Positions 50,064 through 59,696 of a stretch of DNA of 64,000 nucleotides are shown here, one piece after another. The stretch is from Magnetospirillum sp. XM-1 (lineage in GTDB: Bacteria > Pseudomonadota > Alphaproteobacteria > Rhodospirillales > Magnetospirillaceae). Numbering within the stretch: position 1 is the stretch's first letter; every line of letters starts with the position of its first letter. A program made the position numbers and the translations under genes. The stretch is taken from the NCBI RefSeq assembly GCF_001511835.1, contig NZ_LN997848.1, positions 310,001 through 374,000 on the forward strand, in the 5' to 3' direction. The notes beneath the pieces are model-generated. The model was not told the DNA's origin and did no database searches. It saw only the letters and a program-made list of their open reading frames with translations.

Positions 50064-50166
50064 CTGGGCAAGTCCTTGGATAGGGTCGAACCGGCAGCCG
50101 TAACCTATTGAAAGGCAACATAATTCTGGCGCCTGCAGGAATAGCCCCCCTGTCGGCGCGTCGGTT

Positions 50167-50194
50167 AACTAGCACATCGGGTTTTGCGTTGCAA
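50167..50194 (-). promoter_or_regulatory. Possible promoter of the atp operon
   Basis: On the minus strand CTTGCAAC serves as a -35-like box (core TTGCAA at 50194-50189), and CTAGTT at 50172-50167 is a -10-like box after 16 nt. The -10 match is weak. It lies about 100 nt before the atpH start. Confidence 0.35.
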
Positions 50195-50281
50195 GACGAC
50201 TCCTGCCCATTCGGGGGAGGAGAGGCAATTATCCTCTCCGCGCCGAACGCAAGGCTGCACGCCGAAATCGGGGTGGGAGGC

Positions 50282-50318
50282 CGGGTGGGGGGACCTACCC
50301 GCTCCCCACATTTTTTTT
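50282..50318 (+). terminator. Competing hairpins followed by T8
   Basis: GTGGGG (50285-50290) can pair with CCCCAC (50304-50309), followed by A and eight Ts. CGGGT (50282-50286) can instead pair with ACCCG (50297-50301). It is a plausible intrinsic terminator on the plus strand, but no upstream plus-strand gene is apparent. Confidence 0.45.
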
Positions 50319-50385
50319 CGTGACGGTTTTCGGGCGGTGCTAATCTGGGGCCGCCGCCGCCGAAGTTCGTTTGTCGAGGTTCCCG

Positions 50386-50619
50386 ATGCCCTACTACACC
50401 TACCGCTGCACGGCGTGCGACACCGTGTTCGAGACCCTGGTGCGGTCGTCCGATGACGCGCCCGCCTGCCCGCACTGCGAAAGCCGGGCCCTGGAGCGCC
50501 ATCTGGGCGCCGCCGCGCCCGCCGCCAAGACCCCCGGCATGGTGGGCAAGGCCCGCGCCCAGGCGGCCCGCGAGGGGCATTTCAGCAACTATTCCCGCTC
50601 GGAGCTGAAGCGGAAGTAG
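50386..50619 (+). CDS. FmdB-type zinc ribbon regulatory protein
   Basis: A 77-residue protein. MPYYTYRCTACDTVFETLV and ACPHCES give two CxxC knuckles for one zinc. A basic C-terminus (GKARAQAAREGHF and YSRSELKRK) follows. FmdB-like proteins are small and poorly understood; a nucleic-acid or protein contact role is inferred. ATG 50386 has GAGG upstream. Confidence 0.88.
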   Translation: MPYYTYRCTACDTVFETLVRSSDDAPACPHCESRALERHLGAAAPAAKTPGMVGKARAQAAREGHFSNYSRSELKRK

Positions 50620-50630
50620 GAGTGATGCGG

Positions 50631-50692
50631 GCGGGACGCCCGCGCTCCATGGAATGGCGTGGGGCGGAGCGCGGGCGTCCCGCCCGCCCCTA
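50631..50692. repeat. Palindromic intergenic repeat, copy E
   Basis: GCGGGCGGGACGCCCGC-GCTCC, a 15-20 nt spacer, then GGAGC-GCGGGCGTCCCGCCCGC; both arms are of the GGGC type, as in copy C. It separates the converging ends of the FmdB-like gene and recQ and reaches into the recQ stop codon. Confidence 0.85.
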
Positions 50693-52516
50693 TTCCCGCG
50701 CCTCGAACGCCGCCACCGCGTCCAACAGGATCTGGCCGTAGCGCTCGCGCTTGGCCTCGCCCAGGCCGGCGACGCCGTCGAGCTCGTCCGCGTGGCGGGG
50801 ACGGCGGCGGGCGATGTCCACCAGGGTGGAATCGTGCCAGATGACGTAGGGTGGCACCCCCTGGGCCTTGGCCAGGGCCAGGCGCTCGGCCCGCAGATGC
50901 TGGAACAGGGCCTCGTCGGCGGGGTCGGTGAGGGCGACGGCGGATTTCTTGGCCGAGGACGCCTTGGACTTGCCCTTGGCCGGCAAGGGATCGCGGCGCA
51001 GGTCGATGCGGATTTCGCCGCGCAGCAGCGGACGGCAGGCCTCGGTCAGCTTGAAGGCGCCGTGGCCCTCGGTATCGATGGCGAGCATGCCGGCGGCCAC
51101 CAATTGGCGGAGCACCGAACGCCATTGCTCGGCCGGCAGTTCGGTGCCGATGCCGTAGGTGCTGAGGCGTTCGTGGCCGAAGCGGCGGATCTTCTCGTTG
51201 TCCTTGCCCAGCAGCACGTCGATGACGTGGCCGGCCCCGAAGCTCTCGCCGGTGCGGTAGACGCAGGACAATGCCTTCCTGGCCAGCTCGGTGCCGTCGA
51301 AGGAAGCCACCGGATCGAGGCAGGTGTCGCAATTGCCGCAAGGCGGCGCGCCGGTCTCGCCGAAATACTCCAGCAGCACCTGGCGGCGGCAGCGGGTGGT
51401 CTCGCACAGGCCCAAGAGGGCGTTGAGCTTGGCCCATTCGACGCGCTTCTGGGCATCCGAGGCCTGGCTCGAGGCGATGAACTGGCCCAGCTTGGCCACG
51501 TCCTCCAGGCCATAGGCCATCCAGGCGTCGGCGGGCTGCCCGTCGCGCCCGGCGCGCCCCGTTTCCTGGTAATAGGCCTCCAGGCTCTTGGGCAGGTCGA
51601 GATGGGCGACGAAGCGCACGTCGGGCTTGTCGATGCCCATGCCGAACGCGATGGTCGCCACCATGACGATGCCCTCTTCGCGCAGGAAGCGCTCCTGGTT
51701 GGCGGCGCGCCTGTCCTGGTCGAGGCCGGCGTGATAGGCAAGCGCCGTATAGCCCTTGCCCGCCAGCCAGGAGGCCGTCTCCTCCACCTTGGCCCGCGAC
51801 AGGCAGTAGACGATGCCCGATTCCGCCCCCTTCCCGCCGTGCTCGGCCTCGAGGAAGCGCAACAGCTGCTCGCGGGCGTTGTTCTTGGCGGCGATGCGGT
51901 AGCGGATGTTGGGCCGGTCGAAGCCGGCGACGAAGTGCCGCCCGTCCTGAGGGTTCAGGCGCTCGGCGATATCCCGGCGGGTCGGCCCGTCGGCGGTGGC
52001 GGTGAGCGCGATGCGCGGAATCCTGGGGAAGCGCTCGTGCAGCAGGGCCAGCTGCAGGTATTCCGGACGGAAATCATGCCCCCATTGCGACACGCAATGG
52101 GCCTCGTCGATGGCGAACAGGGCGATGCGGCAGTCTTCGAGCAGGGAGAGGAAGCCGGGCAGCACCAGACGCTCGGGCGCCACGTAGACCAGATCCAGCT
52201 CTCCCGCCTGCATGCGGCGCTCGATGACGCGGACCTCGTCCAGGCTGCGCGCCGAGTTCAGCGCGGCGGCGCGCACGCCCAGCTGGTTCAGGGCCTCCAC
52301 CTGATTCTGCATCAGGGCGATCAGCGGCGAGACCACCACCGCCACCCCGTCGCGGCACAGCGCCGGCACCTGATAGCACAGCGACTTGCCCGCACCCGTA
52401 GGCATCAGCACCAGGGCGTCGCCGCCCTCCACCACATGGCGGATCACCTCCTCCTGCTGGCCGCGGAAGTTGGGAAAGCCGAAGACGTGGTTGAGGACGT
52501 GCAGGGGAGCGGGCAT
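50690..52516 (-). CDS. recQ: ATP-dependent DNA helicase RecQ
   Basis: A 608-residue RecQ. Walker A is [11 protein letters not shown], the DEAH box [19 protein letters not shown], and motif VI is [13 protein letters not shown]. The RecQ C-terminal zinc module has CETTRC and CGNCDTC. The HRDC domain is the last ~75 residues ([20 protein letters not shown]). It unwinds DNA in recombination repair. Start ATG 52516 gives the normal N-terminus ([16 protein letters not shown]). Confidence 0.97.
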   Translation of the reverse strand: MPAPLHVLNHVFGFPNFRGQQEEVIRHVVEGGDALVLMPTGAGKSLCYQVPALCRDGVAVVVSPLIALMQNQVEALNQLGVRAAALNSARSLDEVRVIERRMQAGELDLVYVAPERLVLPGFLSLLEDCRIALFAIDEAHCVSQWGHDFRPEYLQLALLHERFPRIPRIALTATADGPTRRDIAERLNPQDGRHFVAGFDRPNIRYRIAAKNNAREQLLRFLEAEHGGKGAESGIVYCLSRAKVEETASWLAGKGYTALAYHAGLDQDRRAANQERFLREEGIVMVATIAFGMGIDKPDVRFVAHLDLPKSLEAYYQETGRAGRDGQPADAWMAYGLEDVAKLGQFIASSQASDAQKRVEWAKLNALLGLCETTRCRRQVLLEYFGETGAPPCGNCDTCLDPVASFDGTELARKALSCVYRTGESFGAGHVIDVLLGKDNEKIRRFGHERLSTYGIGTELPAEQWRSVLRQLVAAGMLAIDTEGHGAFKLTEACRPLLRGEIRIDLRRDPLPAKGKSKASSAKKSAVALTDPADEALFQHLRAERLALAKAQGVPPYVIWHDSTLVDIARRRPRHADELDGVAGLGEAKRERYGQILLDAVAAFEARE

Positions 52517-52524
52517 GGAAATCC

Positions 52525-52836
52525 TTAAAACAACCCGTCGTCAGGGTGCAGATGCCGTACGGCGTCCATGCCCTGATGAAGAATGCGGGCGACGAAAATG
52601 CCCCCCGGTTCCGTCAGGTAAAAGACGATGTGCCGGCCGTGCTCGTGGCGAAGAAGGCCTGCGGCGGCAAGCTCCGCCGGGCGGCCCAGGCCGGGATTGT
52701 CGGCCTGGGCTTGCAGGCAATCGCGCAGCCCGAGGAAATACGAATCCGCCCGCGCTTCGCCGAAGGTCTGGGCGGAATAGACGTAGATCCGGCCAAGATC
52801 GTCGTCGGCCTTGTTGGAAAGGACGTAATCGTCCAT
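52525..52836 (-). CDS. RelE/ParE family toxin
   Basis: A 103-residue protein with the ParE fold signature: [51 protein letters not shown] and ILHQGMD at the end. ParE toxins poison DNA gyrase; RelE toxins cut mRNA, and the subgroup here looks ParE-like. It begins 9 nt after the antitoxin stop. Confidence 0.88.
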   Translation of the reverse strand: MDDYVLSNKADDDLGRIYVYSAQTFGEARADSYFLGLRDCLQAQADNPGLGRPAELAAAGLLRHEHGRHIVFYLTEPGGIFVARILHQGMDAVRHLHPDDGLF

Positions 52837-52845
52837 GCGCCCGAA

Positions 52846-53079
52846 TTACCCACGCACCAGGCGGGATTTGGCCTCGGCCATGATGTCCTCGGCCTTGCGC
52901 GGGCTGCGGCCGCTGTCCAGCCCCTCGGCGATGGCGGCCTCCAGGGCCTGGCGCCGCTGCTGGTCGTGGCGGATCAGGTCACGGATGTAGTCGCTGACAT
53001 TGGCGTAAACGCCACCTTTGACCTGGGAATCCACCCATTCGCGCATGGGATCGGGCAGAGATACGTTCATGGTCGCCAT
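52846..53079 (-). CDS. ParD-like ribbon-helix-helix antitoxin
   Basis: A 77-residue protein. The N-terminal RHH motif MATMNVSLPDPMREWVDSQ with NVSDYIRDLIRHD binds DNA; the C-terminal helix (SPRKAEDIMAEAKSRL) should cap the toxin. ATG 53079 has AAGGAG upstream; the frame is open 10 codons further into the operator, which cannot be coding. It neutralises the toxin and likely represses the operon via the site at 53103. Confidence 0.88.
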   Translation of the reverse strand: MATMNVSLPDPMREWVDSQVKGGVYANVSDYIRDLIRHDQQRRQALEAAIAEGLDSGRSPRKAEDIMAEAKSRLVRG

Positions 53080-53102
53080 GACGGACTCCTTGGCGCTGCG
53101 AT

Positions 53103-53129
53103 ATGGCAAATTTTGCCATACTTTGCCAT
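53103..53129 (-). promoter_or_regulatory. Operator of the toxin-antitoxin operon
   Basis: ATGGCAAA-T-TTTGCCAT (53103-53119) is a perfect 8-bp inverted repeat. A third TTTGCCAT half-site follows at 53122-53129, exactly 10 bp from the second. It lies just upstream of the antitoxin ATG and matches the way RHH antitoxins bind repeated half-sites on one helix face. Confidence 0.75.
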
Positions 53130-55331
53130 TCAGGAAAAGCTGTAGGGATCGACATCCACCTGGACGCGGACGCTTTTAGGGGGCTGGGCGCGGAAAAGCC
53201 AGTCGCGCAGCAGGGCCTGCAGGTTGACCGCCCGGCTGCTTTGCACCAGGAAGCGGCGGCGATGCCTGCCGCGCAGCAGGGCCATGGGAGCCGGCGCCGG
53301 TCCCAGCACCTGCACGCCCTCGGCCCGGGGCGCCGCCTTGGCCAGAGTGCGGGCGTAGGACTCGACGATCCCGACATCGGGACCCGACAGGATCAGGGCA
53401 GCGAGGCGGCCATAGGGCGGCATGCCGGCGGCGCGGCGCAACTCGGCCTCGCGGGCGATGAAGGCGTCGCGCTCGCCCGAGCGCAGCGCCCGCATCACCG
53501 GATGGTCGGGCTGGTAGGTCTGGAGCAGCACGCGGCCCGGGCGCTCGGCGCGCCCCGCACGCCCCGCCACCTGGGACAGCAGCTGGTGGGTGCGCTCGCC
53601 CGCCCTGAGGTCTCCACCTTCCAGCCCCAGGTCGGCGTCGACCACGCCCACCAGGGTCAGCATGGGGAAGTGATAGCCCTTGGCGACGATCTGGGTGCCC
53701 ACCAACAGGTCGATCTCGTGGTCCGAGACCCGGCGGACGAACTCGGCCGCCGCGTGGGGGCCGGTGCAGGTGTCCGACGTCATCACCGCGATGCGGGCAT
53801 TGGGGAACAGCAGGGCGGCTTCCTCCGCCACCCGTTCCACGCCGGGGCCGCAGGCGGCGAAATTGGCCTCGGCCTCGCATTCCGGGCATTTGGGGGGCAG
53901 GCGGATATGGTGGCCGCAATGATGGCAGACCAGCCTTCCAGCCGATCGGTGCTCCACCAGCCAGGCGGTGCAATGGGGGCATTGCAGCCGGTGGCCGCAG
54001 GTGCGGCAGAGCGTCAGCGGCGCGTAGCCCCGGCGGTTGAGGTAAAGCATGGCCTGCTCGCCCGCCGCCATCACCTCCTCCAGCGCCTCGACCAACTGGG
54101 GCGACAGCCAGCGGCCCCGAGGCGGCGGATGGCGGCGCAGGTCCACGGGCACGATGTCGGGCAGCACCGCGCCGGCATGGCGATCGGGCAGGTGGACCAG
54201 ACGATAGCGACCGGCCTGGACATTGGCGAGGCTTTCCAGCGAGGGCGTGGCCGAGGCCAGCACCGCCGGGAAATTCCCCAGCCGGGCGCGCACCACCGCC
54301 ATGTCGCGGGCGTGGTAGCAGACGTGGTCTTCCTGCTTGAAGGCCTGGTCGTGCTCCTCGTCCACCACGATCAGGCCCAGATTTTGGAACGGCAGGAACA
54401 GGCCCGATCGGGCGCCCACCACGATGGCGGCCTCGCCCGAGGCCACCGCCCGCCAGGTCTTGCGCCGCGTGGAATCGCCCAGGTCGGAATGCCACAAGGC
54501 GGGCTTGACCCCGAAGCGTTTGCGGAAGCGCTCCAGCCACTGGGCCGACAGCGCGATCTCGGGCAGCAGCACCAGCACCTGGCGGCCGGCGGCCAGGCAT
54601 GCCGCCACCGCCTCGAAATACACCTCGGTCTTACCCGAACCGGTAACGCCGTCGATCAACTGCACCGAGAAGCCGCGATCCAGGGCGTCGACCAGGGCGT
54701 CGGCCGCCTCCTGCTGGGCCGGCGACAGCAGGGCGCGCTGCTGGGCGAGGTCGGGGGCTAAGAAAGCGGGGGGGGGTGGCAGTTCGACGGTTTCCAGCAC
54801 GCCGGCCTCCACCAGTCCCTTGACCACCGCCGGCCCCACCCCGGCCTCGCGGGCCAGGTCGGCCGCCGACAGGGGCGGCAGGCGACCGGCCGCCTCCATC
54901 ACCTTGCGCCGGGCGGGCGTCTCCTTGAACGCGGGAATGATTGCGGCGAGGCGAAGTGCCAGATGGGGGGCGGCGGGCTCCAGGGCCGAGGGCACGCTCA
55001 TGGCCATCTTCAGCACCGCGCCGGGGGGCGCCAGAGTGTAGGACGCCACCCAGTCGACGAAGCGCCGGGTCACCTCGGGCAAGGGGGGCGCAGGCAGGCG
55101 ACGGGCCACCGGGCGCAGCTTTCCCATCTCGACCTTGCCGTCGCCCGCCCCCCAGACCACCCCGGTCACCAGACGGTTGGCCAGCGGCACCTCGACGAAC
55201 TCGCCCGGGCGTAGGGGCTCGAACCCCACGGCGTAATCGTAGGCTCCGCCCAAGGGCAGGGGCAGCATCACGGCGACGCGCTGACCTGGATTGAACAGGG
55301 AGGGGGTTGAAGTGGCGGACATGGCGTGCAT
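53130..55331 (-). CDS. priA: Primosomal protein N' (replication restart helicase PriA)
   Basis: About 733 residues (730 from ATG 55322). The helicase core has Walker [21 protein letters not shown] and [10 protein letters not shown]. The zinc-binding region has paired cysteines [13 protein letters not shown] and CHHCG...[41 protein letters not shown] is seen as [19 protein letters not shown] and [12 protein letters not shown]. It reloads the replisome at stalled forks. The extreme N-terminus binds DNA 3' ends. It is divergent from the DUF484 gene. Confidence 0.96.
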   Translation of the reverse strand: MHAMSATSTPSLFNPGQRVAVMLPLPLGGAYDYAVGFEPLRPGEFVEVPLANRLVTGVVWGAGDGKVEMGKLRPVARRLPAPPLPEVTRRFVDWVASYTLAPPGAVLKMAMSVPSALEPAAPHLALRLAAIIPAFKETPARRKVMEAAGRLPPLSAADLAREAGVGPAVVKGLVEAGVLETVELPPPPAFLAPDLAQQRALLSPAQQEAADALVDALDRGFSVQLIDGVTGSGKTEVYFEAVAACLAAGRQVLVLLPEIALSAQWLERFRKRFGVKPALWHSDLGDSTRRKTWRAVASGEAAIVVGARSGLFLPFQNLGLIVVDEEHDQAFKQEDHVCYHARDMAVVRARLGNFPAVLASATPSLESLANVQAGRYRLVHLPDRHAGAVLPDIVPVDLRRHPPPRGRWLSPQLVEALEEVMAAGEQAMLYLNRRGYAPLTLCRTCGHRLQCPHCTAWLVEHRSAGRLVCHHCGHHIRLPPKCPECEAEANFAACGPGVERVAEEAALLFPNARIAVMTSDTCTGPHAAAEFVRRVSDHEIDLLVGTQIVAKGYHFPMLTLVGVVDADLGLEGGDLRAGERTHQLLSQVAGRAGRAERPGRVLLQTYQPDHPVMRALRSGERDAFIAREAELRRAAGMPPYGRLAALILSGPDVGIVESYARTLAKAAPRAEGVQVLGPAPAPMALLRGRHRRRFLVQSSRAVNLQALLRDWLFRAQPPKSVRVQVDVDPYSFS

Positions 55332-55372
55332 AAGCTACGGAACAAGGGAGAACCAGGGAAGGGATATTGGTT

Positions 55373-56086
55373 ATGGCGCGCAAGCGCGACGACGCCGCGT
55401 TGCATCTGCCGCTGCCCGACGAACGGCAGGTCATGGCATTCCTGCAGGCTCATCCCGACTTCCTGGTCCGCCACCCCGACCTGCTGCTGTCGCTGTCGCC
55501 CCCGTCGCGCTGGGCCGAGGACGACGGCGTGCTGGACATGCAGGTGTTCATGATCGAACGCCTCAGAGACGAGGTGGAGCGGGTCCGGGGCGCCGCCGAG
55601 CACCTGATCCACACGTCGCGCTCCAACATGTCCATCCAGACCCGCACCCATCGCGCCGTGCTGTCCATCCTGGGCGCCGAGAACATGGCCGAACTGGTGG
55701 AGGCGGTGTCCGACGACCTGCCGGCCCTGCTGGACGTGGACGTGGCAACGCTGTGCTTCGAGAAGACCGAGGAAGCGCTGCCCGAACTGATGGCGCCCGG
55801 CATCCTCACCTTGGCCGTGGGCACCGTCGCCCAGATCATGGGCGGCGCCGACCGCGACTGCGCGCTGACCGAGGAGATGCCGGGCGACCCCGCCCTGTTC
55901 GCCGGCGGCGCCGGCCTGGTGCAATCCTCGGCCGTGGTCCGCCTGTCGCCGGGCGGGCGGTCACCCGAGGGAGCGATGGCGCTGGGCTCGCGCCACGGGC
56001 GCACCTTCCACGCCGGCCAGGCCACCGAACTGATCACCTTCCTGGCCCGCGTGGTCGAAGGCTCGGTGCGGCGATTCGTGGGGTAG
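55373..56086 (+). CDS. DUF484 family protein
   Basis: A 237-residue protein. LPDERQVMAFLQAHPDFLVRHPDLL is the family hallmark (here in two parts: RQVMAFLQAHPDFLVRHPDLL shortened). A GAF-like domain fills the C-terminal two-thirds (LPALLDVDVATLCFEK; MALGSRHGRTF). Its function is unknown; it is often encoded next to xerC, as here two genes downstream. ATG 55373 has AAGGGA upstream. Confidence 0.88.
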   Translation: MARKRDDAALHLPLPDERQVMAFLQAHPDFLVRHPDLLLSLSPPSRWAEDDGVLDMQVFMIERLRDEVERVRGAAEHLIHTSRSNMSIQTRTHRAVLSILGAENMAELVEAVSDDLPALLDVDVATLCFEKTEEALPELMAPGILTLAVGTVAQIMGGADRDCALTEEMPGDPALFAGGAGLVQSSAVVRLSPGGRSPEGAMALGSRHGRTFHAGQATELITFLARVVEGSVRRFVG

Positions 56087-56109
56087 CTGTCTAGCGAGTG
56101 GGGGTTCGC

Positions 56110-56487
56110 ATGGATTTCATGACCGCGGTAAAGACCTGCATCGGCAAGTACGCCACCTTCCAGGGCCGCGCCTCGCGCTCGGAATACTGGTTCTTCGCCC
56201 TGTTCAACATCATCCTCAGCATGATCGCCTCGGTGGTCGCCGGCGCTTCGCTGGGCGTGCTGTCGGTGTTGCCCGCCATCCTGATGATCGGCCTGTTCGT
56301 GCCCTCGCTGGCGGTGTCGGTCCGCCGGCTGCACGATCTGGGCAAGTCGGGCTGGTGGTTCCTGATCATCCTGATTCCGGTGATCGGCGGCCTGGTGCTG
56401 CTGTGGTGGTTCTGCCAGCGCGGCACCGAGGGGCAGAACATGTTCGGCAGCGATCCCTTGTGGACCGCGCTGATTCCCGCGCCGTAA
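56110..56487 (+). CDS. DUF805 family inner-membrane protein
   Basis: A 125-residue protein. YATFQGRASRSEYWFFALFN is the family N-terminal motif. Three or four membrane helices follow (ILSMIASVVAGASLGVLSVL; AILMIGLFVPSLAVSV; WWFLIILIPVIGGLVLLWW), and RRLHDLGKSGWW is the conserved loop. The role is unknown. ATG 56110 is preferred over the GTG at 56098. Confidence 0.9.
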   Translation: MDFMTAVKTCIGKYATFQGRASRSEYWFFALFNIILSMIASVVAGASLGVLSVLPAILMIGLFVPSLAVSVRRLHDLGKSGWWFLIILIPVIGGLVLLWWFCQRGTEGQNMFGSDPLWTALIPAP

Positions 56488-56500
56488 CCCGTCACGGGCC

Positions 56501-57445
56501 ATGCCGCCGACCCCCATCCATTTCGCGGCCAAGGCCGACCTCGCCCGCGCGGTGGAGTCATGGAAGCAGTGGCTGGGGGCGGAAAAGCGCGCCTCGGGCC
56601 ATACGCTGGACGGCTATGGCCGCGATCTGGCCGCCTTTCTGTCCTTCCTGACCGCGCATCTGGGGGCCGAGCCCGATCTGGCCGCCCTGACCGGGCTGGG
56701 AGCGGGGGATTTCCGCGCCTTTCTCGCGCGGCGCACCGAGGACGGGCTGGGGCGTTCCTCCCTGGCCCGGCTGATGAGCACGCTGCGCGGCTTCTTCAAG
56801 TTCCTCGACCGCCATGGGCTGGTCCACAACCCGGCCATCACTGCGGTGAAGTCGCCGCGCCCGCCCAAATCGGTGCCGAAGCCGCTGGCCCCCGACGAGG
56901 CGCTGGAAGCCTTGGCCAGCGCCGGCGAGCTGCATGACGAGCCCTGGCTGGCGGCCCGCGACGTGGCGCTGTTCACCCTGCTCTACGGCGCCGGGCTGCG
57001 CCTGGGTGAGGCCCTGTCGCTCCTGCGCTGCGACCTGCCCCGGGGCGACACCATGGTGATCACCGGCAAGGGCAACAAGCAGCGCGTGGTGCCCGTCCTG
57101 CCGGTGGTCCGGGATGCCATCGCCGATTACCTGAAGCGCCTGCCCTATCCCGCCGATCCCGACATGCCGCTGTTCCTGGGCGCGCGCGGCGGCCCGCTCA
57201 ATCCCGGCGTGGTGCAGCGCCAGATGCGCCGCCTGCGCCTCTTGATGGGCCTGCCCGACACCGCCACGCCGCACGCGCTGCGCCATTCCTTCGCCACCCA
57301 TCTGCTGGCCGGCGGCGGGGATTTGCGGACCATCCAGGAATTGCTGGGCCATTCCTCGCTGTCCACCACCCAGCGCTACACCGAGGTGGATTCCGCCCGT
57401 CTCACCCGCGTCTACCAGGGCGCCCATCCGAGGGCCAAGGCATGA
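56501..57445 (+). CDS. xerC: Tyrosine recombinase XerC
   Basis: A 314-residue tyrosine recombinase with a SAM-like N-terminal core-binding domain and all six catalytic residues: R167, K190, H258, R261, H284 and nucleophile Y293. HALRHSFATHLLAGGGDLRTIQ and LGHSSLSTTQRYTEV are the signatures. With XerD it resolves chromosome dimers at dif. Its stop overlaps the tsaE start by 4 nt. Confidence 0.95.
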   Translation: MPPTPIHFAAKADLARAVESWKQWLGAEKRASGHTLDGYGRDLAAFLSFLTAHLGAEPDLAALTGLGAGDFRAFLARRTEDGLGRSSLARLMSTLRGFFKFLDRHGLVHNPAITAVKSPRPPKSVPKPLAPDEALEALASAGELHDEPWLAARDVALFTLLYGAGLRLGEALSLLRCDLPRGDTMVITGKGNKQRVVPVLPVVRDAIADYLKRLPYPADPDMPLFLGARGGPLNPGVVQRQMRRLRLLMGLPDTATPHALRHSFATHLLAGGGDLRTIQELLGHSSLSTTQRYTEVDSARLTRVYQGAHPRAKA

Positions 57446-57912
57446 GCCTCGTCATCTCCTTCGACCTTCCGGCCGAGGCCGACACCATCGCCTTGGGCCG
57501 CCGGCTGGCCGCCCTGGTGCGCCCGGGCGACGTGATCGCGCTTTCGGGCACGCTGGGCACCGGCAAGAGCACCCTGGCCCGCGCCCTGATCCGGGCGCTG
57601 ACCGAGGACGACGAGGAGGTGCCCAGCCCCACCTTCACCCTGGTGCAGCAATACGACGCGGAGGCGGGGCTGGTCTGGCATTTCGACCTCTATCGCCTGG
57701 AGAAGCCCGACGACGCCCTGGAACTGGACATCGAGGAGGCCTTCGCCGAGGGTATCAGCCTGATCGAATGGCCGGACCGCCTGGGGCCGCATCTGCCGCG
57801 CAAACGCCTGGACGTTTCGCTGCAACAGGGTGAGGCCGGGCTGGGCCGCCACGCCACCCTGACCGCCTATGGCCCCTGGGCCGAGCGTCTTGGAGATTTC
57901 CTGCATGAGTGA
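57442..57912 (+). CDS. tsaE: tRNA threonylcarbamoyladenosine biosynthesis ATPase TsaE
   Basis: A 156-residue P-loop protein. Walker A is GTLGTGKSTLARAL, SPTFTLVQQYD and WHFDLYRLEKPDDALELDIE are TsaE motifs. It drives the TsaBDE complex for the t6A37 modification of tRNA. It overlaps xerC (4 nt) and the kinase gene that follows (8 nt), so the operon runs xerC-tsaE-amgK-murU. Confidence 0.96.
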   Translation: MSLVISFDLPAEADTIALGRRLAALVRPGDVIALSGTLGTGKSTLARALIRALTEDDEEVPSPTFTLVQQYDAEAGLVWHFDLYRLEKPDDALELDIEEAFAEGISLIEWPDRLGPHLPRKRLDVSLQQGEAGLGRHATLTAYGPWAERLGDFLHE

Positions 57913-58912
57913 CCGCGAGGATTTGATCCGCTCCTTCCTGACCAAGGCCGGATGGGGGACGGCCCAGCGCGGCCGGCTGGCCGGCGACGCCAGTTTCCGC
58001 CATTACGACCGGCTGGTGCGAGACGGCCGCCCGGCGGTGATGATGGACGCCCCGCCGCCAAAGGAGGACGTGCGGCCCTTCGTGCGCATCGCGCGGCACT
58101 TGAAGGCGCTGGGCCTGTCGGCCCCCGAACTGCTGGCGGTGGACGAGGAGAACGGCCTGTTGCTGCTGGAAGACCTGGGCGACGGCACCTATACCCGCCT
58201 GCTGGAAGGCGGCCATGACGAGGCGGCGCTGTACGCGCTGGCCACCGACGTGCTGGCCGAGATCGCGGCGCGGCCCGACGCGCCCCTGCCCGGCACGCCC
58301 CCCTATGACGACGAGAAGCTGCTGACCGAGGCCTGCCTGCTCACCGACTGGTACATGCCCGCCATGGCCGGCAAGGATACCGACGCCGAGGCGCGGGCCG
58401 AATACGTGGCGATCTGGCAGCGGCTGTTCCCCGTCGCCCGCATGGTCCCCGACACATTGGTGCTGCGCGACTTCCACGTGGACAATCTGATGCTGCTGGA
58501 CCGGCCCGGCCTCGCCGCCTGCGGGTTGCTGGACTTCCAGGACGCGGTGATCGGGCCACTCACCTACGACCTGATGAGCCTGCTGGAGGATGCGCGCCGC
58601 GACATCGACCCGGTGATGATCGAGATCATGAAGGGCCGCTTCCTCAAGCGCTTCCCCAACATCGACCGCGCCGTGTTCGAGGCGTCGTGGGCGGTGATGG
58701 CGGCGCAGCGCCACGCCAAGGTGATCGGCATCTTCACCCGGCTGTGCAAGCGCGACGGCAAGCCCGGCTATCTGGTCCACATCCCCCGCGTCTGGCGCCT
58801 GCTGGAGGGGGCGTGCCGGCATCCGGTGCTGGCGGAGCTGACCCGATGGCTCGACCGCCACATGCCGAAGGAAGCCCGGGGAGTGCCCAGCCCCCAGGAA
58901 TCCAAGCCATGA
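57905..58912 (+). CDS. amgK: AmgK-type anomeric sugar kinase (N-acetylmuramate/N-acetylglucosamine)
   Basis: About 335 residues of the aminoglycoside-phosphotransferase fold. LAGDASFRHYDRL opens the N-lobe, LLLLEDLGDGTYTRLL is the hinge, LRDFHVDNLMLLD the catalytic loop and LDFQDAVIGPLTYDLMSLL the metal loop. AmgK phosphorylates recycled MurNAc and GlcNAc at C1. The next gene overlaps by 4 nt and encodes the partner uridylyltransferase, which supports this assignment over a drug kinase. Confidence 0.9.
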   Translation: MSDREDLIRSFLTKAGWGTAQRGRLAGDASFRHYDRLVRDGRPAVMMDAPPPKEDVRPFVRIARHLKALGLSAPELLAVDEENGLLLLEDLGDGTYTRLLEGGHDEAALYALATDVLAEIAARPDAPLPGTPPYDDEKLLTEACLLTDWYMPAMAGKDTDAEARAEYVAIWQRLFPVARMVPDTLVLRDFHVDNLMLLDRPGLAACGLLDFQDAVIGPLTYDLMSLLEDARRDIDPVMIEIMKGRFLKRFPNIDRAVFEASWAVMAAQRHAKVIGIFTRLCKRDGKPGYLVHIPRVWRLLEGACRHPVLAELTRWLDRHMPKEARGVPSPQESKP

Positions 58913-59622
58913 GCGCCCACATCACCCACGCTATGGTGCTGGCGGCGGGATTGGGCCTGCGCATGCGGCCGATCACGCTCACCACACCCAAACCGCTGGT
59001 CAAGGTGGCGGGACGCACCATGCTGGACCGGGCGCTGGACCATGTGGCCCGCGCCGGCATCGACGACATCGTGGTCAACACCCACTGGCTGGCCGACAAG
59101 GTGGCCGAGCATCTGGCCGGACGGGGCGACATCACGCTCTCGCACGAGCCGGAGCTGCTGGAAACCGGCGGCGGCGTGGCCAAAGCCCTGCCCCACCTGG
59201 GCCATTCCTCGTTCTTCGTGGTCAACAGCGACATCATCTGGACCGACGGCGAAATGCCGGCGCTGGCCCGCCTGGCCCGCATGTGGGACCCGGACCGCAT
59301 GGACGCCCTGCTGCTGCTGCAGAAAGTCGGGGACGCCGTGGGCTACGAGGGCAAGGGCGACTTCTCGCTGGACGCCGCCGACGTGCCCCACCGCCGGGGC
59401 GAGGCGCCAACCGCCCCCTACCTGTTCTCCGGCGTGCAGGTGCTGCACCACCGCCTGTTCGAGGGCGCGCCCGAGGGCAAGTTCTCGCTGAACGTCCTCT
59501 ACGACCGGGCGGCGGCGGCCAAACGCCTGTTCGGACTGGTCCACGACGGCAAGTGGTACCACGTGGGAACGCCCGAGGCCCTGCCCGAGGTCGAGCGCCT
59601 GCTCTTGCCTCCACGGGTATGA
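58909..59622 (+). CDS. murU: MurU-type N-acetylmuramate-1-phosphate uridylyltransferase
   Basis: A 237-residue sugar nucleotidyltransferase. AMVLAAGLGLRMRPITLTTPKPLVKVAGR is seen as VLAAGLGLRMRPIT and TTPKPLVKVAGR, the nucleotide-binding motif. FFVVNSDIIWTD holds the metal-binding Asp. With AmgK it makes UDP-MurNAc from recycled wall sugars, a route that bypasses MurA and so the fosfomycin target. Confidence 0.9.
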   Translation: MSAHITHAMVLAAGLGLRMRPITLTTPKPLVKVAGRTMLDRALDHVARAGIDDIVVNTHWLADKVAEHLAGRGDITLSHEPELLETGGGVAKALPHLGHSSFFVVNSDIIWTDGEMPALARLARMWDPDRMDALLLLQKVGDAVGYEGKGDFSLDAADVPHRRGEAPTAPYLFSGVQVLHHRLFEGAPEGKFSLNVLYDRAAAAKRLFGLVHDGKWYHVGTPEALPEVERLLLPPRV

Positions 59623-59696
59623 CAATTCGGTTGGGGGTCATTTGGCCCATTGCCCCCCGGCCCCGCCTCGGCTAAAAGATTTCGTCGTCGCAACGA

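Larger units (their letters stand above)
50064..50385. other. 322-bp gap between atpH and the FmdB-like gene
   Basis: No convincing gene is seen. It holds the presumed atp operon promoter (50166-50195, minus) and, on the plus strand, a pair of overlapping hairpins ending in T8 (50282-50318). The sequence is more AT-rich near 50160-50190 than its surroundings. Confidence 0.7.

Noticed and set aside
50108-50323. 71-codon open frame in the atp-FmdB gap
   Set aside because: No ribosome site, no motif, and it runs through the hairpin-T8 region.
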